Positions 58,863-64,000 of a stretch of DNA of 64,000 nt are shown in pieces. Each line of letters opens with the position of its first letter. Positions within the stretch are counted from its first letter, which is position 1. The stretch lies in NCBI GenBank assembly GCA_905479495.1, contig CAJQMR010000042.1, positions 25,210 to 89,209 on the forward strand. The letters run 5' to 3'. Under the pieces are notes generated by a model, which ran no database searches, was not told where the DNA came from, and was given only the letters and a program-made list of their open reading frames with translations. The position numbers were made by a program, and so were the translations under genes. The DNA is from an uncultured Anaerolineae bacterium (GTDB lineage: Bacteria > Chloroflexota > Anaerolineae > Promineifilales > Promineifilaceae).

Positions 58863-60515
58863 TTAAACGGCCGTATGGCATTGCAGAATGTAAAGTTTGT
58901 AATCGGGACCGCTCGGGGTGTCGATGATTTCCAGGGCGAACTCAAACTGCACGGGCACACCGTAGGTTTTTTCCAGGCGGGTCAGGGCGGTGCGCATCAG
59001 TCGGATAAATTTCTCATCGGCGATGAGGTGATCATAGGTGAGCTGGTTGGTCTGCGTGTCCAGGAGGTAACGGCCGTCGGGATAATCTACCTGTAAAATT
59101 TTGCTGATGGGCAGGAGTTTGAAATCATTGTCTTCCAGGTCGACAACTTTGACTTTTTTCTGAATCAGCGTCTGGCTGTCATTTAAATAGTCGGGTGTAC
59201 TCAAAGAAATGATGCACGCTTTGCCTTCTTCCATCGGCAGGTCCACTCGTTCATCCAGGCCTAGGGTGAGGCGCAGACAGCCATCTTTGGCCCGGTTGTC
59301 GTGCTGCTTGGCCCAGGGATTTTGGCTCAGGCCAGCGCCAACAATAGTAGGGAGAAAGTAACGGCCGTATTGATACCCAATCAGCGGTTGAATCATAATT
59401 GCCATGCGCTCATCATAATCGATCAGACCATGTTCCTGACGTTCTAGCATCGCGTCTGGATTGAAGGTGCTGGCATAGACACGACGAATGGCGTCGAGCA
59501 GCGCCTCGAAATTTTCTTGCGGATGGCCCTGGTTTGGGCAAAAAACAGAGGCATACTTGCCAGCAAAGTCGTAATCAAGATGGTCTTCTAACAGGCTGGA
59601 AGAGCGCACAACATAGGGACGGCCGTTTAGCCGGTTTAACACATCGCGCAACTGTTCCATGATGTAATTTGGAATCTTGCCAGCCAGGCAGTTTTGCACA
59701 ATCTCTGGATATTGGGCGCGCATTTCCTCCAAAGACAAATATTTTTGGTTTACAAACCGCTCCATCTTATTTTGCAGCAAAAATTCGTAGATGATTTCTG
59801 AGCCAATGAAATAGGTGTCGGGAATCGTGACCTGCCTGGCAATGTCTGGGCCAAAATCATGAGTGGCCTTCTCCAAAATATGCCAGGCCATGAGCATGCC
59901 ACCCGCCTTGCCGCCAATCTTGCCGCTGCCAATGAGCCGTTCGTAAATCCAGTTTAAATCTTTGATGGAAAAAACGTGTTTGGCCACCCGAATAAAGGGA
60001 AGCTGATCGCTGAGCAGGCGTTTAATCAGCACCACTTTTATTTCTTCCAGATGATGTTTTACCTTTTCGAGTTCGGGTGGCGGCAAAGCATCGTACACCT
60101 CGCCCTGTTCAAACAACAGCGCCCAAGGGGCAATCTCTGGATTAAACGTGAGTTCTACTGCCTGCGTGGCCTTATCCTGATTGCTCAGCACCTCGTCGAT
60201 GAGCTGCTCCAGCAAGCTGCTGCCTAAATTGTGGGCGAAATAATTATCCGTATGCAGATCGCGTACAGTGTCCAGGCGGCGCTGCCAGGAACTTTCATCT
60301 TCTTGCACGGTTGGGTTATTTAGCCCTTCGCGCCGCTGTGATTCAATGGCTAAATCCTTCACCTCTTGCTCAAAATCAGTTTTGCTGATGATGCCGCGCC
60401 GGAACAGTTCTTCGCGCATGCGCAGGCGGATACGGTCACTGAGGATGGGGAATTGGGCCAGCTTGATGTAGACGTCGATGGTGGGGGTGATGCTTCTGAG
60501 TGGGCCAGTGGGCAT
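58863..60515 (-). CDS. PEP/pyruvate-binding domain protein (PPDK_N type)
   Basis: 550 aa. GSGKIGGKAGGMLMAWHIL and PYVVRSSSLLEDHLDYDFAGKYASVF match the nucleotide-binding (ATP-grasp-like) part of PEP synthase and pyruvate phosphate dikinase. The swivelling phospho-His and PEP-utilising domains are absent, so it is not a complete PPS or PPDK. The N-terminal ~130 residues are helical and family-specific. AAGGAG sets ATG 60515. Role unknown; possibly a phosphotransferase or regulator. Confidence 0.85.
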   Translation of the reverse strand: MPTGPLRSITPTIDVYIKLAQFPILSDRIRLRMREELFRRGIISKTDFEQEVKDLAIESQRREGLNNPTVQEDESSWQRRLDTVRDLHTDNYFAHNLGSSLLEQLIDEVLSNQDKATQAVELTFNPEIAPWALLFEQGEVYDALPPPELEKVKHHLEEIKVVLIKRLLSDQLPFIRVAKHVFSIKDLNWIYERLIGSGKIGGKAGGMLMAWHILEKATHDFGPDIARQVTIPDTYFIGSEIIYEFLLQNKMERFVNQKYLSLEEMRAQYPEIVQNCLAGKIPNYIMEQLRDVLNRLNGRPYVVRSSSLLEDHLDYDFAGKYASVFCPNQGHPQENFEALLDAIRRVYASTFNPDAMLERQEHGLIDYDERMAIMIQPLIGYQYGRYFLPTIVGAGLSQNPWAKQHDNRAKDGCLRLTLGLDERVDLPMEEGKACIISLSTPDYLNDSQTLIQKKVKVVDLEDNDFKLLPISKILQVDYPDGRYLLDTQTNQLTYDHLIADEKFIRLMRTALTRLEKTYGVPVQFEFALEIIDTPSGPDYKLYILQCHTAV

Positions 60516-60566
60516 GGCAAACTCCTTCAAAATAATCCACAGATTTCACAGATTTACGCAGTTTTT

Positions 60567-60773
60567 TTATCCGCGATTGGTTACCAGGGTGTTCAGCAGC
60601 TTTTCGGTGGCAATGCTGATTTCGCTGATGGCTTGTTCAAAGGCGGCTTCGTTGCTGCGAGACGGCCGTCTGTAGCCAGATACTTTGCGTACAAATTGCC
60701 GAGCGGCGGCTTCAATGTCGTCCGGCGTGGCTGGTGTCTCGGCATTGCGTAATTGTTTAATGCTGCGGCACAT
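60567..60773 (-). CDS. DUF2277 small protein
   Basis: 68 aa. It opens MCRSIKQLRN and continues with DIEAAARQFVRKVSGYRRPSRSNEAAF, the conserved DUF2277 pattern. GGAGAAAA is at a good distance from ATG 60773. Any longer reading from 60950 runs through the repeat element and is not credible. Function unknown; a DNA- or nucleic-acid-binding role is only guessed from its basic residues. Confidence 0.9.
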   Translation of the reverse strand: MCRSIKQLRNAETPATPDDIEAAARQFVRKVSGYRRPSRSNEAAFEQAISEISIATEKLLNTLVTNRG

Positions 60774-60790
60774 ACATTTTCTCCAATATT

Positions 60791-60861
60791 GGACACAGAT
60801 TTTCACCGATAAACACAGATGAGAAACAATAATCAGTGTAAATCTGTGTTCATCAGTGTCC
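60791..60861. repeat. Intergenic inverted repeat, GGACACAGATTT type
   Basis: GGACACAGATTTTCACCGAT and the near complement ending ATCTGTGTTCATCAGTGTCC. It separates the GON-domain and DUF2277 genes; a half copy of the same wording is at 60535-60566. Confidence 0.75.
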
Positions 60862-60895
60862 CATTCCTTTACTAGGGAACGTTTCAGATATAGAG

Positions 60896-61723
60896 TTAAG
60901 GCTGATGGTAAACAAGCTGGATGGGTCCGTTGGGCTGAATGATGCCGCAACGGCCGTTTACCGCCAGGGTCACCACTTTCCCATCTTCACTGACCTCACT
61001 GATGGTCTCCTGTACCTCACCGCCAAAGCTGGTAAAGGTAATCTCTGGGCTGATGACAAACGGCGTGCCGGTGAGATCGATATTGGCCCGGCCCAAGGGA
61101 GCCGTTTCCTGATTGCGGTTGCAGCCAGTGGCCACCGCAAAATCAGAAGCAGTTACCAGGTAAGTGGCCAACTGTTCCCCGCTGATGGCGGTGTATCCAG
61201 CCAGGCTCTCGGCCAGGGTCGCAAACGTCATGTCGGTGGGATCAATGATGAGTGAACTCGGATTAAGCCGCACTTTCTCGTACTGGGTGATGATGGCCCC
61301 TTCCGGGTAGCTGATCAGGCTAAAGTTGCCGCCAGTTTCCGTCGCGGGCAGGGTGAGAAATTCCTGTGGCGTTGTGTTCATGTTGTGGCAATAGAGCGTG
61401 GCGGGGGAACGGCCGTTTAAGTAAATGACATACGGTCCATCCTCAGCCGCAGGCTGCTGCTGTTTGATCATGGCACAGGAGTTGGGGCGGGGCACGGGTG
61501 ATGGGGTGATGGTGGCAAAGCGGGTTGGTGGCGGCGGTGTAGGCTGCAAGGTAGCAATCTGCGTGGCGATGAGGGCCACGGTGGTGGCTTCGGCACTGTC
61601 TGGCTCTGTGGCATTTTGGTTAAGCAGCACATAGCCCAGATAAAAGGCGAAGACGACCAGTCCGCCACCAATTATTAGGAGCCGGAGTAGTAACGGTTGG
61701 GGTGAGCTTTTTGCATCGAACAT
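60896..61723 (-). CDS. Membrane-anchored GON-domain protein
   Basis: 275 aa. A single TM helix (about 12-34), then a Thr/Pro-rich linker (ATLQPTPPPPTRF...TITPSPVPRP), then an extracytoplasmic domain starting SCAMIKQQQPAAEDGPYVIYLNG with LYCHNMNTTPQEFLTLP and YEKVRLNPSSLIIDPTDMTF. This matches the GON domain known from the C-terminus of ADAMTS proteases. Here it is separate from, but next to, a membrane-anchored S8 protease, so it may guide or bind it. Confidence 0.75.
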   Translation of the reverse strand: MFDAKSSPQPLLLRLLIIGGGLVVFAFYLGYVLLNQNATEPDSAEATTVALIATQIATLQPTPPPPTRFATITPSPVPRPNSCAMIKQQQPAAEDGPYVIYLNGRSPATLYCHNMNTTPQEFLTLPATETGGNFSLISYPEGAIITQYEKVRLNPSSLIIDPTDMTFATLAESLAGYTAISGEQLATYLVTASDFAVATGCNRNQETAPLGRANIDLTGTPFVISPEITFTSFGGEVQETISEVSEDGKVVTLAVNGRCGIIQPNGPIQLVYHQP

Positions 61724-61802
61724 AGGTAAGTGCCAGCGTTATTTTGCCCGCTAAAACGTAGCTTACCTTGCAATGAGGGAATAATCAACAGGTAGAAAAT
61801 AG

Positions 61803-61834
61803 GTCGGGCAAGCTCCACAATGAACTTGCCCGAC
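61803..61834 (-). terminator. Hairpin after the S8 protease gene
   Basis: GTCGGGCAAG (61803-61812) pairs with CTTGCCCGAC (61825-61834); on the minus strand it is followed by a weak T-rich stretch CTATTTTC. It lies between the S8 and GON-domain genes and may end or reduce read-through. Confidence 0.6.
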
Positions 61835-61903
61835 TTCGTACGACTTGAACACACCTCTCCTTGAGAAGATGAACGATATAAGGACGGCCGTTTCCGGTAA
61901 CCG

Positions 61904-63580
61904 TTATTCTGTAATCTCGGCACAGGCTAACGTCTGCCCAATATTTATGACTCGTACCCCTTGGGGCGAAGAAGGTTCCACAGTGCCACAAAGAATTGCT
62001 TCTCTCACCTCGGCTGCGGTTAGTTTAGGATAATGTGTCCGAAGCAGCGCTGCCAGACCTGTCACCATCGGCGTAGCAAAAGAAGTCCCCACCCAATGAT
62101 GATACTGCACATCTGCCGCCGCCTCTTCAGGGCTTAATGTTTCAGGGTGTACATAGCCAATGACAGAATAAGGACAGTCTGGTCCTGTACATAGATGAAG
62201 CTTGGGTTCACATCGCAGAGGATTTTTTGCGCCGGGTTCGCTAGGGCCGCCATCACCACCAGGGGCAGCAACCTCTCCTTCATTCGCATAACAAGCTTGC
62301 TCATTGGCCATATTGCTAGATGTTACGCTAAGGACGTTGCCCCAACTTGCGGGATAGTTAGCAACTTTCAGCGATTCTGATGAATCATTTCCGGCAGCAG
62401 CGACCATGACCACATCTAGACACTCGCCAATTTGGCTGACTATTTCCAGCGAATTTAACTGCCGTTCCAATTCGAATGGCGGCGGAAATTCCAAAGGTAA
62501 CCAGGGAAACAGCTTAAATGGTTCTAACGGTGGGACCCCAAGACTCATATTAACCACTGCGCGAACGTTCGCTTGCTGGTAAGCATCGGTCATGAAAATG
62601 AGAAGCTCCTTGTTTAGCGTGGCCAGGTCTCCCCGATTATTTTTAGTGAGCACCGGGATGAGCGAGATTTGGCTGCCGGGTGCTATTTCACGCATAAAGC
62701 TTGTGCCAAAGTAACCGTGATTGGATACGTCTATATCTTCCCGACTGCCTGGTTCCGGTGGGACCGGTTGGTTCACAAAGTCTGGTTCCTCAATCTTAAC
62801 GTTGAGAACATTATTGCTTGCTGCCTGGGCTGGCACAACTTCAGCGCCAGAAACAGTCTGGGCTTTCATTGGTGAGGTATCAAAGACGCCAACCCAGACA
62901 TTTTGTGGGTCTTCTGCATCTTGTTCGATCGCTTTGGCACTGGACAAGTCGATTGTGGTGAAAGCCCATTGGTTCACAAAATCATCGCTGCTGGCTGGCG
63001 TGGGCGCGCCTTGGTCAAGATCGCTGCCGGTTGGACTCCAAGGACTACCCGTGGGGCTCCAAGGGCTGCCGGTTGGACTCCAAGGAGCGCCAATGACCCA
63101 ATTGGCCTCAGCAAACACGTCATTACCGGCAGTTGCTTGCGTAATTGCTTCTAGGGCCGCTTCAACTTCAGCTTCACTACCGGAAATTGTATAGAGATTA
63201 ATTTGCAAGGTTTGCGCAAGTTGTGCGCAGGATGCTGTTACATCGGCAGATTGCAAGGTTGCCGAAGCAATGGTTGGTGGACCAAGGACAAGTGAATTCG
63301 ACAAAAGATCGGTAATATCGACTGAGCGATCAGGGTCCAGCGTCAAAACAATATTTGCATTGATGTCCGCCACGTCTGCGGGTAAATCAGCCATGTCGTA
63401 GGCGGGGTCCTGATTGATAACGATGACTTCTTTGTCAAGAAAATACTCGTCTCTTTTGGGCTGCACTTTACTCCGGTAAACAAAAATGCCGGTTAGGAAT
63501 AAAAGTAAGAGAACGAAACCAATAACGATTAGAATATTTTTTATGATTGTTGTAATTTGCAAACCGGGGCGCTGCAACAT
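61904..63580 (-). CDS. Membrane-anchored S8 subtilisin-like protease with PWSPTGS repeats
   Basis: 558 aa. One TM helix near the N-terminus (about 14-35), a pro-domain-like region (50-160), a linker with three tandem PWSPTGS units (166-186), then an S8 catalytic domain: Asp234 (GVFDTS), His288 (NHGYFG), oxyanion Asn398 (AAAGNDS) and Ser500 (GTSFATPM). All catalytic residues are present. The protease domain should face outside the cytoplasm. The repeat linker sits where a pro-peptide would be cleaved. Downstream of the CHAT gene, upstream of the GON gene. Confidence 0.93.
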   Translation of the reverse strand: MLQRPGLQITTIIKNILIVIGFVLLLLFLTGIFVYRSKVQPKRDEYFLDKEVIVINQDPAYDMADLPADVADINANIVLTLDPDRSVDITDLLSNSLVLGPPTIASATLQSADVTASCAQLAQTLQINLYTISGSEAEVEAALEAITQATAGNDVFAEANWVIGAPWSPTGSPWSPTGSPWSPTGSDLDQGAPTPASSDDFVNQWAFTTIDLSSAKAIEQDAEDPQNVWVGVFDTSPMKAQTVSGAEVVPAQAASNNVLNVKIEEPDFVNQPVPPEPGSREDIDVSNHGYFGTSFMREIAPGSQISLIPVLTKNNRGDLATLNKELLIFMTDAYQQANVRAVVNMSLGVPPLEPFKLFPWLPLEFPPPFELERQLNSLEIVSQIGECLDVVMVAAAGNDSSESLKVANYPASWGNVLSVTSSNMANEQACYANEGEVAAPGGDGGPSEPGAKNPLRCEPKLHLCTGPDCPYSVIGYVHPETLSPEEAAADVQYHHWVGTSFATPMVTGLAALLRTHYPKLTAAEVREAILCGTVEPSSPQGVRVINIGQTLACAEITE

Positions 63581-63756
63581 GTGGTTTTCCTCCTAATTAA
63601 TTCGCGTACACACAATAATAGATACGGCCGTTTCTTCCCGAAAGTCCGCAAGGATGAAGAAAAGAACCAACGGCCGTTCCTCTGCCTGCTGCATTAAACG
63701 AGAGAACGGCCGTTTTTCCACTATCTGGTTTGAATTGGGCGTTGGGTTGCAGGTTG
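63581..63756. other. CHAT-S8 intergenic gap with three ACGGCCGT copies
   Basis: 176 nt, no gene. ACGGCCGT occurs at 63624, 63670 and 63706, three copies within 90 nt, the densest intergenic cluster I see. It probably includes the S8 leader. Confidence 0.5.
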
Positions 63757-64000
63757 CTACAATTTTCCAGCGTCGCCTACCAGAAAAAAGGGTGCCCAAA
63801 AATAAGGATGGTCGTAGGTGGAGGCCAGTTCAGGCGCTTGCAAAAAATGAAGTTGTGCTTGCCGCAAGGCCGCTGCTTTTGTCTGGCCATCGGCCAGCAT
63901 TTGGTAAAAACGGTGCATCAGCCAGGCGGTGGTTTGATCTTCTACTGCCCAAAAAGAGGCAATGAGCGAGGCTGCGCCCGCACCCAGAAACGCCCGCATC
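63757..64000 (-). CDS. CHAT-domain (caspase-like) protein, C-terminal part only
   Basis: The last ~81 residues of a larger protein that runs off the right edge. MRAFLGAGAASLIASFWAVEDQ, LMHRFYQMLADGQTKAAALRQAQL and HPYFWAPFFLVGD are the conserved end of CHAT domains (caspase-HetF-associated-with-TPRs). The catalytic His and Cys would be further upstream and cannot be checked. CHAT proteins are cysteine proteases used in bacterial signalling and defence. It is the first gene seen in the block with the S8 and GON genes. Confidence 0.85.
   Translation of the reverse strand, partial: MRAFLGAGAASLIASFWAVEDQTTAWLMHRFYQMLADGQTKAAALRQAQLHFLQAPELASTYDHPYFWAPFFLVGDAGKL

Noticed and set aside
1..64000. 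tRNA, rRNA and transposase genes
   Set aside because: I looked through the gaps and found none I could support; a covariance-model scan was not possible here.

Overview
The window looks like a chromosomal segment of a free-living bacterium, most likely a member of the Chloroflexota (Anaerolineae-like). This rests on a fused transaldolase/glucose-6-phosphate isomerase next to zwf, a DUF6483 protein, secreted glycosidases ending in an FLPL(I/V) tail, a CHAT protein beside a membrane-anchored subtilase, and many long intergenic inverted repeats. The lineage is inferred from gene content only. There is no rRNA, tRNA, CRISPR array, transposase or phage module that I can support. The most striking global property is the palindrome ACGGCCGT, which I count by eye about 105-110 times in 64 kb (about one is expected by chance), in genes and between them.

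Layout. 1-4.1 kb: sensor kinase, Hsp33 and glutaminyl-tRNA synthetase on the minus strand. 4.4-8.3 kb: a small membrane protein, an isoprenylcysteine methyltransferase-like enzyme, a secreted GH16-like protein, and a PadR regulator with a membrane partner. 8.5-17.9 kb: acetyltransferase, DUF6483 protein, a redox enzyme with two coiled-coil proteins, an FMO-like flavoprotein, a DMT transporter, and a divergent alpha/beta hydrolase/nitroreductase pair. 18-24 kb: panB-panE, a thioredoxin-like protein, a TPR protein, DoxX and a REC-kinase. 24.5-28.9 kb: glpA-glpB-glpC for glycerol-3-phosphate oxidation. 29-36.1 kb: AAA ATPase, glycosyltransferase, FmdB/CsoR-like/OsmC group, GyrI-like/YafY divergent pair, secreted clan GH-A glycosidase, and a DUF3267 membrane protein. 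36.2-40.5 kb: tal-pgi and zwf (pentose phosphate pathway). 40.7-46.4 kb: a glycosidase pseudogene, a hypothetical gene and two tandem ABC exporters. 46.5-52.9 kb: minus-strand block of a Zn-protease-like protein, TipA-type MerR regulator, M20 peptidase, MttB-family methyltransferase and S10 carboxypeptidase, then a decayed glyoxalase gene. 53.2-56 kb: phosphoesterase, a probable Dam-type restriction-modification pair and a methyltransferase. 56-64 kb: minus-strand block of S9 peptidase, NarL-type response regulator, PEP/pyruvate-binding protein, DUF2277, GON-domain membrane protein, membrane-anchored S8 subtilase and the C-terminus of a CHAT (caspase-like) protein.

Most genes are housekeeping or small metabolic units. 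The strongest candidate for an undescribed system is the CHAT / S8 / GON-domain block at the right edge. Transcription signals are unusually readable: a PadR operator inside its own promoter, a 19-bp-spacer MerR promoter with a dyad, a divergent promoter with twin palindromes plus a leader terminator, and several apparently leaderless genes with a -10 box 6-8 nt before the ATG. Many intergenic gaps are filled by long imperfect inverted repeats belonging to several sequence families.
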